A stretch of 64,000 bases of DNA from an uncultured Rhodoblastus sp. (GCF_903903185.1 NZ_CAIUXT010000074.1:26949-90948), one strand, 5' to 3'. Numbered from the stretch's first letter, positions 27,526 through 36,380 are shown. Program-made: numbers and translations. The notes: generated by a model not told the origin, from the sequence alone.

Positions 27526-27825
27526 TCAGCCGCAGGCGATCACTTTCTTTTTGCCGTGACCGTCCCTGTCGCGCAGGTCCGCGATCTTTTCGCGGCCCTT
27601 GCGCGCGTCCGTTGCGGAATCGGCCTCTTCGCGCGGAACCAGCAGGCATTGTTCGGGAACGGTCCGTTCCATGACCGTGGCCAGAATGATCGGCTCGGGG
27701 CGCGGCGTCTGGACCCTCATTCCGGGCTTTTCAGGCCGCGCCGCATGAGCCGCCATTCCGGCCAGACCGCTCCCGAGCGCCAGAACCAGTGAAAAACGCA
27801 AAATTTGGCGATTCCATTCACCCAT
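27526..27825 (-). CDS. Small secreted protein of unknown function
   Basis: The 99-residue protein has an N-terminal signal peptide ending A-H-A-A. The mature part is short and charged, with two Cys residues (PEQCLLVP and the C-terminal IACG). The ATG at 27825 has an excellent AGGAGGGG ribosome site about 5 bases upstream. I do not recognise a family. It is convergent with the hybrid kinase gene, with its stop only 6 bases away. Two EcfG-like promoter candidates read toward it from 27862-27999. Confidence 0.72.
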   Translation of the reverse strand: MGEWNRQILRFSLVLALGSGLAGMAAHAARPEKPGMRVQTPRPEPIILATVMERTVPEQCLLVPREEADSATDARKGREKIADLRDRDGHGKKKVIACG

Positions 27826-27861
27826 GACCAACCCCTCCTGCAGAGCCTCGACCCAATGACC

Positions 27862-27888
27862 AATACGACTGAAAATTAGAATAGTTCC
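27862..27888 (-). promoter_or_regulatory. Candidate EcfG (general stress sigma factor) promoter, proximal
   Basis: On the minus strand, a -35 element GGAAC is followed by 16 bases and CGTATT, close to the EcfG consensus GGAAC-N16/17-CGTT with one mismatch in the -10. It lies about 40 bases upstream of the start of the small secreted protein gene. A mere pattern match could arise by chance. Confidence 0.4.
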
Positions 27889-27972
27889 GCTCGTCCTCAG
27901 GCGATTTGACACTTTTTTTACCTCCGAAGCCGGAGGCCGCGCCCAAATGGCTTCAGCACAACCATTGACGCG

Positions 27973-27999
27973 TAAACCGGACGGCGCGACAAAAGTTCC
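27973..27999 (-). promoter_or_regulatory. Candidate EcfG promoter, distal
   Basis: On the minus strand, GGAAC is followed by 16 bases and GGTTTA, matching GGAAC-N16-CGTT with one mismatch at the first -10 base. It is about 150 bases upstream of the small secreted protein gene and in the same orientation as the proximal candidate. Confidence 0.3.
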
Positions 28000-28170
28000 G
28001 CAACAATTTTCGGGCAGGATCGCGCTCCTGCCGAATCGCTCAGGTTGAAGCCTCGGGGATTGGGCGGGGGCGCGAGGGCGCCGCCGAACGGGAGAGGGAG
28101 TCGTCGATCGCGAGGAGCCGCGATCGACGAAAAAGGGAAAAATCCGGCGTCTCGGGGAGAAACGCACCAA

Positions 28171-29505
28171 ATGGCGGGAATATTGGCCAGAACCTTGGCC
28201 AGAGCCGAAACCCCGGACGCGATCCAGCCGCAGGGCTGGCTGATTGTCTGCGACTCCGGCGCCTCCCGGGTGCGGCGCCATTCGAGCAATCTCGCCGGGC
28301 TGTTTCCCGCCTGGCCGGGACCGTTCATCGGCGCCAACTTGCGGGAAATACTGGGTCCTCAGGTCACGCACAGCCTCCGCAACGCTCTGTCGCGCTTCGC
28401 CTCCCCGGCGCCGCCGGCCTTGCTTACGGGATTGCTGCTTCCCGGCTGCGCAGGCGCCTATGATCTCGCCGTCCACGCGATCGAAGACGAAACCGTGATC
28501 GAAATCGAACCGGCGGCGCCGGAAAACGACCGTTCGCTGCTGGACCGTCTGAGGGCGTTTATCGCGCGCCTCGCCCAGGCCGGCGATCTCGACAAGACCT
28601 TGCAGGCGGCGGCGCGCCTGTGCTTCGCGATGTTGCAATATGATCGCGTCGCGGTGCTGCGCCTCGACGCGCTGGGGCGGGCGACCCTCGTCGCGGAGCA
28701 AAAAGCCGGGGACCTCGACTCCTGGTCCGGCTCCGCCGGTCCACCGGCGATTTTCAGCGAGGAAACCCGCGCGAAATGGCTCGCCTGTCGCCTCCGGCTG
28801 CTCATCGACGCCGATTCGCCGCCTGCCGCCATCCTCGGCGCGCCCGAGGCGGGGGCGCTCGACCTGACGCTGGCTTTCTTGCGCGCCCCCAGCCCCGACG
28901 AGCGCGCTGTCTTGCGCCAGAGCGGCGCCGCCGCGGCGCTGGCGATCGCGATCGTCGTCGATGGCCTGCTGTGGGGTCTGGTGTTCTGCGCGCACCGGAC
29001 GCCGCGCCATCCGGCGATGGAACTGCGCGCCGCCGCCGAACTATTCGGCGAATTCCTCTCGCTGCGCCTGCAGGTCCTGTCGCCGCAGCGGACCGCACAA
29101 AAACGCGCGGCGCGGCCAGCGGCGGCGCTTGACGGGTTGCGGGTGATGATCGTCGAGGATCAGGCGCTGATCGCGATGGATCTCGAAGCCTCGCTCACCG
29201 AAACCGGCGTGACCGTCGCCAGCGTCTGCACCAGTTGCGCAGAAGCGCTGATGGCGCTGGAAAGCGTCGAGATCGACGCCGCCATACTCGATTACCATCT
29301 CCACGGCGAAACCTCGCTCGCGGTGGCGGAGGCGCTGGAAAAACGGGCCATTCCGTTCATTTTCGTCACCGGGGAGAGCCTGTCGGGCCAGGGCGACGAC
29401 CCGAAGCCGCTGACCCGTCTCGCCGGCAGGGCGCTGGCGCGCAAGCCCTATGAAATGGGGCGAATCATGGCGGCTCTCGGCGAGGCTCTGGCGGATCCTG
29501 AATGA
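28171..29505 (+). CDS. Degenerate phytochrome-like PAS-GAF protein fused to a receiver domain
   Basis: In the 444-residue protein, residues 13-110 resemble the phytochrome PAS_2 domain (TPDAIQPQGWLIVCDSG), and about 120-300 resemble a phytochrome GAF domain (QYDRVAVLRLDALGR, IAIVVDGLLWGLVFCAHR and the ELFGEFLSLRLQ end). No Cys precedes the PAS domain, the D-I-P motif of the GAF domain is replaced by A-I-F, and the pocket His is replaced. The PHY domain and any kinase are absent. From about 318 there is an intact receiver (VMIVEDQALIAMDLE, phosphoacceptor Asp374, K-P). The protein probably cannot hold biliverdin covalently. ATG 28171 starts the conserved part; a TTG at 28045 is less likely. 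Confidence 0.8.
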   Translation: MAGILARTLARAETPDAIQPQGWLIVCDSGASRVRRHSSNLAGLFPAWPGPFIGANLREILGPQVTHSLRNALSRFASPAPPALLTGLLLPGCAGAYDLAVHAIEDETVIEIEPAAPENDRSLLDRLRAFIARLAQAGDLDKTLQAAARLCFAMLQYDRVAVLRLDALGRATLVAEQKAGDLDSWSGSAGPPAIFSEETRAKWLACRLRLLIDADSPPAAILGAPEAGALDLTLAFLRAPSPDERAVLRQSGAAAALAIAIVVDGLLWGLVFCAHRTPRHPAMELRAAAELFGEFLSLRLQVLSPQRTAQKRAARPAAALDGLRVMIVEDQALIAMDLEASLTETGVTVASVCTSCAEALMALESVEIDAAILDYHLHGETSLAVAEALEKRAIPFIFVTGESLSGQGDDPKPLTRLAGRALARKPYEMGRIMAALGEALADPE

Positions 29506-29570
29506 GGCCGGCGCCCGATGAAGGCAGAGGCTGGACTTCTCTCCTGGGCCGCGGCTCCGGTCGCCTTCCG

Positions 29571-30029
29571 TCAGTCGCCCGCTATGCCGCCGACGGCGAC
29601 GCCGGTGATCTTGCCGGCGGTGTCGAATCCGAACAGGAGGCTGGTCGCATCGCCGCGCGGAAAGACGAATTTCACGATGGCGAACGTCTGATCGCCGTCC
29701 TTCCTGGTTTGCACGATTTCGGCGCGCAGCGGCGCGGCGCCGTATTCGTTGAGGTCGTGCGCCATCCCTGCGACTGCCGCATCGGTGACCTGGGACGCAA
29801 AGGCGGTCGCATATTGAGAGCGGTCGGTCCGTCCGGCCATCATCTCCGTGAACCAGCGCATCGCCCACGCAGAGAGGCCAGCCGAATCGGTCGGCTCGGA
29901 GACAGCCGGGATTTCGCCGGCGCGAACGGTCGCGACCGGAGAGGCTGCGAACATGGCGATGGCGAAGGCGGCGGCGACGCGTCGCACCCGCTTGGCCGTG
30001 CTTTGAAATGAGACCTCGGATCGTTTCAT
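29571..30029 (-). CDS. Secreted protein of unknown function
   Basis: The protein of about 152 residues has a signal peptide (AAAFAIAMFAASPVATVRA, then G-E). The mature region is alpha+beta-looking: helices in SAWAMRWFTEMMAGRTDRSQ, then a strand-rich half ending FGFDTAGKITGVAVGG. That resembles small NTF2-like or DUF3887-like lipid/ligand-binding proteins, but I cannot assign a family. The ATG at 30029 is chosen because it gives a compact signal peptide; ATG at 30059 would add ten residues. It lies downstream of the arylsulfatase gene in the same orientation. Confidence 0.7.
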   Translation of the reverse strand: MKRSEVSFQSTAKRVRRVAAAFAIAMFAASPVATVRAGEIPAVSEPTDSAGLSAWAMRWFTEMMAGRTDRSQYATAFASQVTDAAVAGMAHDLNEYGAAPLRAEIVQTRKDGDQTFAIVKFVFPRGDATSLLFGFDTAGKITGVAVGGIAGD

Positions 30030-30059
30030 CAGCCTTCGCGCTTCATGAAATCGAAGCAT

Positions 30060-30079
30060 GGGGCGGCCAGGACCGCCCC
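30060..30079 (-). terminator. GC-rich hairpin after the arylsulfatase gene
   Basis: A 7-bp stem (GGGGCGG / CCGCCCC) with a 6-base loop begins about 16 bases beyond the arylsulfatase stop. There is no strong U-run on the minus strand, so it may attenuate or protect the transcript rather than terminate it fully. Confidence 0.4.
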
Positions 30080-30095
30080 TTCCATTTGCTCACGA

Positions 30096-31787
30096 TCAGC
30101 CGCCGCCGCCCTGGACATGCGGATCGCCATGCTTCTCGATCTGCTCCCTCAACAGCGGCGCCGGGTCCTCGGGACGCTGGAGATTGGGGATGAGATCGGT
30201 GGAGGCGCCGCCGACAAAGCGCTTGATATTCGGGAACTTGATGATCGTCTTGTCGAACTCGATCATCACCGGGCCCGTCAACCCGGCGATCCAGCCATTG
30301 TCCTGTCCGGCATATTTTCCCGGCGAGGCCTGCCGAACCGTCGACGGCGCCGCGCCATTGAACGTCATGTCATATTTCTCGAACGGGTCCATGGTCAAAT
30401 TGTAGATAGCGGGAACGGCGCCGAGGTCCGACTTCACGCCGAGCCAGGAGTCTCTGGCGGTGTAGAGCATCTTCCAGGCGATGTTGAGCCACGGCTCCTT
30501 GGGATCGCCGGCGATATCGACCCGGGTTCCCTCAAAGACCTCGCCGTCGATATAGATCCAGGACCGGCGCGCCGAATGCTCGGCCTTTCCCAAAATGTAG
30601 GCGCTGTTGTCGATCGAGTCGAAATAGATCGGTTGGCCGTCATTGCCGACCCATTCGTGCGGCGGAGGCGTCAGGCCGACCATGGACGCGAGCGTCGCCC
30701 AGGCGTCGATATGCGACATCATCTCGTCGTACTTCGCGCGCGCGGGGATATGGCCCGGCCACCACATGATGCCGGGAACCCGCCACCCGCCTTCGAACGG
30801 CGAGCCCTTCTCGCCGCGGAACGGAGTCGTGCCCGCGTCGGGATAAGCGTCCAGCCACGCGCCGTTGTCGGCGGTCACGATCACGATGGTGTTGGGCGCA
30901 TGCTTGCGGACCGCGTCAATGATCTTGCCGATGTCGGCGTCAAGCTCCATCAGCGAGTCCGAATAGTCCCCAAGATGCGACCGGCCCGCAAAGTCCGGCG
31001 CGGCGTTGGTCGGGTTGTGCATCTTGAGAAAGTTTACATCCATGAAGAACGGCCTTTCGGCGCTGGCGTGCGCTTTGATGTAGGCGACTGCATTTTCTGC
31101 CTGCTCCTCGTCGAAGGTGGCGAAGCGTTCGTAAGTAATCTTGCCGAGGTTCTTCGCCGGCTTACCGGCAAACCCTTCCCATTCGGCCAGGTTCACGTTT
31201 TCGGTATAATATTTGGCGAATTGCGGATTATAGGAGGGGAACCAGGGATGAAACCACTTGTTGGTATAGTCGTAGGCATAGACGCCGGCGTAGTAGGCGG
31301 CGAAGTTCTTCATCTCGTCGAAACCGTGCTCCGTCGGATAGGATTCCGGAATGTCGCCCATATGCCACTTGCCTGAAAAGTACGTCGAATAGCCTTTCTT
31401 CTGGAAGAACTCGGCGATCGTCGGCGTTTCCTTGCGCAAGTAGTTCGGATCTCCCGGCGCCACGACGATAGACAGCGCCGAGCGGACCGGGATTCGTCCG
31501 GTCATGAATGAGGCGCGTCCGGCCGTGCAACTTGCCTGGCCGTACCAATTGGTGAAGGTCGCGCCTTCCTCGGCGATCCTGTCGATGTTGGGCGTCGGGT
31601 GGCCGAGCGCCTTTCCGCCGCCGGAGTAGGCGCCGAAGTCGTTCCAGCCCGTGTCGTCCGTCATCAACATGATGATGTTCGGCTGTTTCTGCGTCTGGGC
31701 TTGTGCGGGGGTCAGGGGGAAGGTCGCCAAGGCTGCGGTGACGACCGTTACGCCGCCGAGGAGCGACGTGCGCTTGCATGATTTCAT
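30096..31787 (-). CDS. Periplasmic arylsulfatase
   Basis: The 563-residue sulfatase has a signal peptide ending A-Q-A-Q (about 31). The metal-binding motif LMTDDTGWND contains Asp44-Asp45, and the activation motif is C-T-A-G-R at 87-91. There Cys87 should be converted to formylglycine; the family consensus is C-x-P/A-x-R. Further conserved elements include GKWHMGD, the HNPTNAAPDF region and VTADNGAWLDAYPD. It probably releases sulfate from organic sulfate esters. No formylglycine-generating enzyme gene lies in the window. The gene is preceded by a 600-bp gene-free region and followed by a small secreted protein gene. Confidence 0.92.
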   Translation of the reverse strand: MKSCKRTSLLGGVTVVTAALATFPLTPAQAQTQKQPNIIMLMTDDTGWNDFGAYSGGGKALGHPTPNIDRIAEEGATFTNWYGQASCTAGRASFMTGRIPVRSALSIVVAPGDPNYLRKETPTIAEFFQKKGYSTYFSGKWHMGDIPESYPTEHGFDEMKNFAAYYAGVYAYDYTNKWFHPWFPSYNPQFAKYYTENVNLAEWEGFAGKPAKNLGKITYERFATFDEEQAENAVAYIKAHASAERPFFMDVNFLKMHNPTNAAPDFAGRSHLGDYSDSLMELDADIGKIIDAVRKHAPNTIVIVTADNGAWLDAYPDAGTTPFRGEKGSPFEGGWRVPGIMWWPGHIPARAKYDEMMSHIDAWATLASMVGLTPPPHEWVGNDGQPIYFDSIDNSAYILGKAEHSARRSWIYIDGEVFEGTRVDIAGDPKEPWLNIAWKMLYTARDSWLGVKSDLGAVPAIYNLTMDPFEKYDMTFNGAAPSTVRQASPGKYAGQDNGWIAGLTGPVMIEFDKTIIKFPNIKRFVGGASTDLIPNLQRPEDPAPLLREQIEKHGDPHVQGGGG

Positions 31788-32391
31788 TGACCAGCTCCCG
31801 GAACAAATTCGAAAATTGACCGGTCACGACGATAGCACAAGAGAGACTTTTAACCTATTGTTTTTTATTAATAAAGCGCCGCGTTCGAGTCCGTTCGGGA
31901 TTAAAAAGTTCCCGGTCGGCTGGGTCGTTATTGTAATATTGGGGCCGTTTTTATTGTGCCCTCAAACTGGAGAAGGGTGGTATACAGATTATAAAATCAC
32001 GGGGAATTTCACTTGAAAATTATTTGCCCGGGTTTGACGCGAGAGGTTGCTCTCGCCTGCTGGATGGCATCGGCGTTATCGTCCAAAATCCTGAATTTTG
32101 CTTTTCGAAACAATGCTCGACTTGTTCGCCAGCGTGAACGCCGGGCGATGCTCGGCGAATCCGTTCGGCTGCCGCCGCCGTTCGAGATTTACACGCGGAA
32201 GAATATCGAATTGGAAGGGCAGGAAGTCGGATCGACGCGGCTTCGGCCCCCAAGGCTCTCGCCTTGGTCGTTCAGGAAGGACCGCAAATGCGCATCCTTG
32301 CCGTTCCGGGCGCCACTTTCCGCAGTCCGCTCGCCGCCGCGAACCGACTCCGGTTACCCTTCGCGAACGTCGGGATTTCGCCTTCGGCGCC
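31788..32391. other. Gene-poor region upstream of the arylsulfatase gene
   Basis: About 600 bp without a supported gene. From 31830 to 32110 it is clearly richer in A+T than the flanks, as expected of a promoter or acquired DNA. Short plus-strand frames exist but have neither ribosome sites nor recognisable protein character. The palindromic GGCGCC-TGA-GGCGCC run just before 32392 lies after the YchJ stop and could act as a weak terminator for it. Confidence 0.45.
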
Positions 32392-32910
32392 TCAGGCGCC
32401 GCAGCACTTCTTGTATTTCTTGCCCGATCCGCAGGGGCAGGGATCGTTGCGGCCGGGTTGCGGGCCGAGCACCACGGGTTCGCTCTTGATCGTCAGTTCG
32501 CCGGCGAATTGCCAGCGCCGGCTTTTGGAATCACGGGCGAACAGCGACTTTTCCTTGTGCGTCAGCTTTTTGCCGTCGTGCGTGTAATGGGCGACAAAGG
32601 TCACCGTGCCGGTCTCGTCCTCCTCCAGCCCCTTTTCGGTCTCGACGATCTCCAGTCCGAGCCACTCGGACTGGCGCGCCCATTCGGTCGTCGCCTTGCG
32701 GTTGAAATCGCTGCGCTGGTCGAGCGACAGGGTTTCATGGAGGTAATCGACATCGCCCTTGGCGAAGGCGCTGTAGCGCGCACGCATCAGCGCCTCGGCG
32801 GTGGTGGGCAGCTTTGCGCGGGCCAGATAGGGACCGCAGCAGGCGGCGAATTCGAGCTTCTCGGGCGCCGTGGCGCGGCAGGGGCAGATTTCTTGCGTCA
32901 TGGCGCGCAA
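32392..32910 (-). CDS. YchJ family SEC-C domain protein (UPF0225)
   Basis: The 172-residue protein has an N-terminal metal-binding motif C-P-C-R with C-C-G-P-Y following (residues about 7-28). An NTF2-like middle follows, with [22 protein letters not shown]-terminal SEC-C zinc motif, [19 protein letters not shown], closes the protein. These are the defining features of YchJ proteins, whose function is unknown; the SEC-C motif binds zinc and, in SecA, contacts SecB. The start ATG at 32910 agrees with family length. Confidence 0.9.
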   Translation of the reverse strand: MRAMTQEICPCRATAPEKLEFAACCGPYLARAKLPTTAEALMRARYSAFAKGDVDYLHETLSLDQRSDFNRKATTEWARQSEWLGLEIVETEKGLEEDETGTVTFVAHYTHDGKKLTHKEKSLFARDSKSRRWQFAGELTIKSEPVVLGPQPGRNDPCPCGSGKKYKKCCGA

Positions 32911-32944
32911 ACTAGCCGATTTTGCACGGCATGCAATTGCAACA

Positions 32945-33352
32945 TCAGGGTTTTGGGAAACTTTCGAGGCTCAGTTCGCCATAAGGCGAGAGCGAGGGCG
33001 AAACGGCCGACGACGGCGGCTTGGGCTTTTTGGGGGGCACGGCGGCCGCCGGACGGTCCGCCAGCAAGTCCGCGCCGCCCGCGCGCGAGTCCGGCTCAAG
33101 GTTGGCGGCCTGTTCTTCCGGCTCGCTCGACGGTTTGGTGGGCCCGCGATAGGTCGGTCCATAATAAACATGCCGCCCGACCGCCTCGCGTTTCGCGACG
33201 CAGACATTTTTCGAAACCCGCAGGATCTGGCCGCGCGGGCAATGCCGGGCCAGCGCCGGTCCCGCCGCGAGCGGCAGCAGGGTGGAAAAGGCCAGCGCGA
33301 GACGCGGCAAAAAGGTTGGGCCGACGCGAGGCCCCTTGAGAATTCGGCGCAT
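32945..33352 (-). CDS. Small secreted proline-rich protein of unknown function
   Basis: The 135-residue protein has a basic signal peptide of about 35 residues ending A-L-A-R. The mature part begins [20 protein letters not shown], with two Cys that may pair, and becomes proline- and serine-rich ([18 protein letters not shown]). Similar short C-x-n-C signal-peptide proteins are common in Rhizobiales without known function. It is 34 bp upstream of the ychJ-type gene in the same orientation and divergent from ychF. Confidence 0.65.
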   Translation of the reverse strand: MRRILKGPRVGPTFLPRLALAFSTLLPLAAGPALARHCPRGQILRVSKNVCVAKREAVGRHVYYGPTYRGPTKPSSEPEEQAANLEPDSRAGGADLLADRPAAAVPPKKPKPPSSAVSPSLSPYGELSLESFPKP

Positions 33353-33528
33353 GATCCGATCTTTGGTCGTGGCGGCCCGATTTTAAGCAGGCCTATCGTG
33401 ACCAAATTAAGGCTGCGATTAAGCCGCGCGCGGGCTTGCCTTTTGCGTTCCTGCGCCGCATAGGGCGCAAAGCCACGGGCGCCGCGTTGGCGCGCCGCAC
33501 GCTTTCACTCTCAGGCGAGCCAGATTCC

Positions 33529-34626
33529 ATGGGTTTCAAATGCGGCATTGTCGGCCTGCCGAACGTCGGCAAATCGACGCTTTTCAACGCCCTGACGCAA
33601 ACGGCGGCGGCGCAGGCGGCCAATTATCCGTTCTGCACCATCGAACCCAATGTCGGCGACGTCGCGGTGCCCGATCCGCGCCTCGAAACCCTGACCAAAA
33701 TCGCCGGCTCCAAAGAGATCATCCCGACCCGGCTGACATTCGTCGATATCGCCGGGCTGGTGCGCGGCGCCTCCAAGGGCGAGGGCCTCGGCAACCAGTT
33801 TCTCGCCAATATCCGCGAATGCGACGCCATCGCCCATGTCGTGCGCTGTTTCGTCGATGGCGACATCACCCATGTCGATGGCGAGGTCGATCCGATCCGC
33901 GACATCGACACCATCGAGACAGAACTGATGCTGGCCGATCTCGATTCGCTCGAAAAGCGCATCGTGGCGCTCGAAAAAAAGGCCAAGGGCGGCGACAAGG
34001 AGGCGAAGGAAATCGTCGACCTGATGAACCGCAGCCTCGTGCTGTTGCGCGAGGGCCAGCCCGCCCGCCTCGCCAAGATCGAGCCGTTCGAGCGCAAACT
34101 CTTCAACCAGCTCGGGCTGCTGTCGTCCAAGCCCGTGCTTTACGTCTGCAATGTCGAGGAGGCCTCCGCCGACCAGGGCAATGAATTTTCCCAAAAAGTG
34201 CTGGCGCGGGCGGCGGACGAAGACGCGGTGGCGGTGGTCGTCTCGGCGCAGATCGAGAGCGAAATCGCCGTCATGCCCGCCGCCGAGCAGAAGGATTATC
34301 TCGAAGCCGTCGGCCTCGACGAGCCCGGCCTCAACCGCGTCATCCGCGCGGGCTACGGGCTGTTGCACCTGATCACCTATTTCACTGTCGGCCCGAAAGA
34401 GGCGCGCGCCTGGACGGTGGAAAAAGGCACCAAGGGACCGGCGGCGGCGGGCGTGATCCATTCCGATTTCGAAAAAGGCTTTATTCGCGCCGAGACCATC
34501 GCCTATGACGATTATGTCGCCTGCAACGGCGAGGCGGGCGCGCGCGAGGCGGGAAAGTTCCGGCTCGAAGGCAAGGAATATGTAGTCGCCGACGGCGATG
34601 TGCTGCATTTCCGGTTTGCGAACTAA
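33529..34626 (+). CDS. ychF: Redox-regulated ATPase YchF (Obg-type)
   Basis: The 365-residue protein matches the usual YchF length. The P-loop is GIVGLPNVGKST at residues 6-17, the switch II region reads VDIAGLVRGASKGEGLG, and the C-terminal TGS-like domain contains FTVGPKEARAWTVEKGT and the RAETIAYDDYV block. YchF hydrolyses ATP in preference to GTP and takes part in ribosome- and stress-linked regulation. The ATG at 33529 is the canonical start; the open frame continues upstream without conservation. Confidence 0.95.
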   Translation: MGFKCGIVGLPNVGKSTLFNALTQTAAAQAANYPFCTIEPNVGDVAVPDPRLETLTKIAGSKEIIPTRLTFVDIAGLVRGASKGEGLGNQFLANIRECDAIAHVVRCFVDGDITHVDGEVDPIRDIDTIETELMLADLDSLEKRIVALEKKAKGGDKEAKEIVDLMNRSLVLLREGQPARLAKIEPFERKLFNQLGLLSSKPVLYVCNVEEASADQGNEFSQKVLARAADEDAVAVVVSAQIESEIAVMPAAEQKDYLEAVGLDEPGLNRVIRAGYGLLHLITYFTVGPKEARAWTVEKGTKGPAAAGVIHSDFEKGFIRAETIAYDDYVACNGEAGAREAGKFRLEGKEYVVADGDVLHFRFAN

Positions 34627-34758
34627 ACGGCGAGTCCTGCGCGCAATTCTTCCCGCCAGCTTGACGCCGACCGCTCTTGCCTCGGCAGGACGACCTAGCT
34701 TAATTTTCCGCCTCGCCGAACCGCCGGTCCAGCCGCGCGCGGCCTTAACGAGGTTCAG

Positions 34759-36198
34759 ATGATGATCACAAGACGAAACCTGCTCAGCCAGACCGCCCTT
34801 TCCGCCGCCCTTGTTTCGATTTCAGGTCTCGCCGCGCGGGCCGAGGAAACCGCCGGGCGTCCCGGCTTCTTCGCCGCCAAAAATATTGCCGAGGCCGGCT
34901 ATGTCTATGGTCTGCCGATCGTGATGAATTACGCTGTGCTCTATGAATTCTTCATCGACAAGACGTCGAGCCAATATAAAGGCCCGTTCAACGAGATTCA
35001 CAGCGCCGCCAATGTGTTCACCTACAAAGACACGGCGGTGGTCACGCCCAACAGCGACACGCCCTATTCGATGCTGGGGATGGATTTGCGCGCCGAACCC
35101 ATTGTGATTTCGGTCCCCGCCATCGAGAAGGAGCGCTATTATTCGGTGCAACTCGTCGACGGCAATACCTATAATTTCGGCTATATCGGCACCCGCGCCA
35201 CCGGCCCCGAAGCGGGCGACTATCTGGTCGTCGGCCCGGACTGGCAGGGCGACAAGCCGCAGGGGATCGGCAAGATCTTCCGCTCGACGACGCAATTCGC
35301 GGTGGCGATTTTCCGCACCCAATTGTTCAATCCCGCCGACATCGACAATGTGCGCAAAATCCAGGCGCTTTACCGGGCGCAGCCGCTTTCGGCGTTTTTG
35401 CATCAGCCGGCGCCGCCCGCCGCGCCGGCGCTCGATTTTCCGAAGATCGACAAGGAACTGGCGAAGCAGAATTTCTTCGACTATCTCGACTTCGCCCTGC
35501 AATTCGCCCCGGCAGCGGAAAATGAAAAGGAGATCAGGGCGCAGCTTGCCCAGATCGGCGTCGGTCCCGGCAAGACATTCCGTTTCAAGGAACTGTCGCT
35601 CGAAAAGAAGCTCGAAACCGTGATCGGGCTCAAGCAGGGCAAGGACAAGGTGGACGCCGCCGTCGAGACGGCCGGGACGAAAATCAACGGCTGGAACATT
35701 TCCGCGCCGTTCGGCGACGCCGCGCATTTCAACGGCGACTGGCTGTTGCGCGCCGCCGCCGCCCAGGCCGGCATTTACGGCAATAATGCCGAAGAGGCGA
35801 TGTATCCGATGACGCGCAACGCCGTCAGCGGCGAGATCATCGACGCCGGCGCCCATGCCTATACGCTGACCTTCCCCGCCGGCGATCTGCCGCCGGTCAA
35901 CGCCTTCTGGTCGGTGACGATGTATGACAGCAAGACGCAATTGCTGATCAAGAATCCGATCGACCGCTATCTGATCAATTCGCCGATGTTGCCGGGCATG
36001 AAGAAAAACCCCGACGGTTCGGTGACGATTTACATCCAGCACGCCTCGCCCGGCCCGGACAAGGAATCGAACTGGCTGCCGGCGCCCGACGGTCCGGTCT
36101 ATCTGGTGATGCGGCTCTACTGGCCGAAGAAAAACCCGCCCTCGATTTTGCCCGCCGGCAAGGGCGACTGGAAACCGCCGGGCGTGGTCAAGGTTTAG
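34759..36198 (+). CDS. DUF1254/DUF1214 protein with Tat-type signal
   Basis: The 479-residue protein starts with a twin-arginine signal (RRNLLSQTALSAALVSISGL, cleavage near A-R-A). DUF1254 follows, with AGYVYGLPIVMNYAVLYEFF and VVTPNSDTPYSMLGMDLRAEP. The C-terminal DUF1214 domain has NAFWSVTMYDSKTQLLIKNP and the closing VYLVMRLYWPKKNPPSILP. This is the full two-domain layout of a large periplasmic family of unknown function. The ATG at 34759 is followed by a second Met; either could start. The gene stands alone, with a palindromic repeat downstream. Confidence 0.9.
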   Translation: MMITRRNLLSQTALSAALVSISGLAARAEETAGRPGFFAAKNIAEAGYVYGLPIVMNYAVLYEFFIDKTSSQYKGPFNEIHSAANVFTYKDTAVVTPNSDTPYSMLGMDLRAEPIVISVPAIEKERYYSVQLVDGNTYNFGYIGTRATGPEAGDYLVVGPDWQGDKPQGIGKIFRSTTQFAVAIFRTQLFNPADIDNVRKIQALYRAQPLSAFLHQPAPPAAPALDFPKIDKELAKQNFFDYLDFALQFAPAAENEKEIRAQLAQIGVGPGKTFRFKELSLEKKLETVIGLKQGKDKVDAAVETAGTKINGWNISAPFGDAAHFNGDWLLRAAAAQAGIYGNNAEEAMYPMTRNAVSGEIIDAGAHAYTLTFPAGDLPPVNAFWSVTMYDSKTQLLIKNPIDRYLINSPMLPGMKKNPDGSVTIYIQHASPGPDKESNWLPAPDGPVYLVMRLYWPKKNPPSILPAGKGDWKPPGVVKV

Positions 36199-36220
36199 CA
36201 GGCTGGGAAAAACCCACGGG

Positions 36221-36342
36221 CCGCCCTCGTGGTTCGAGACGCCCGCTTCGCGGGCTCCTCACCATGAGGGCTACCCTATTGATTCCATTGACCCTCTCAT
36301 GCTGAGGAGCGATGCGAAACATCGCGTCTCGAAGCACGGGGG
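36221..36342. repeat. Dispersed Rhizobiales-type palindromic repeat, copy A
   Basis: The element contains two opposed arms: CCCTCGTGGTTCGAGACGC with CTCCTCACCATGAGGG, and CCTCTCATGCTGAGGAGCG with GCGTCTCGAAG. A related copy is at 63756-63857 (for example CCCTCGTCCTTCGAGACGC and CCTCATGCTGAGGAGCG). It lies after the DUF1254 gene and before the convergent LysR gene. The layout is that of a REP/BIME-like intergenic element. Confidence 0.8.
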
Positions 36343-36380
36343 GATCAACCCAAGCATTTTTCAGCAGCCTGTCAGGGCTT

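Noticed and set aside
33405..33425. A second CtrA-like site upstream of ychF
   Set aside because: The two TTAA halves are separated by 8 rather than 7 bases, so it fails the consensus spacing.
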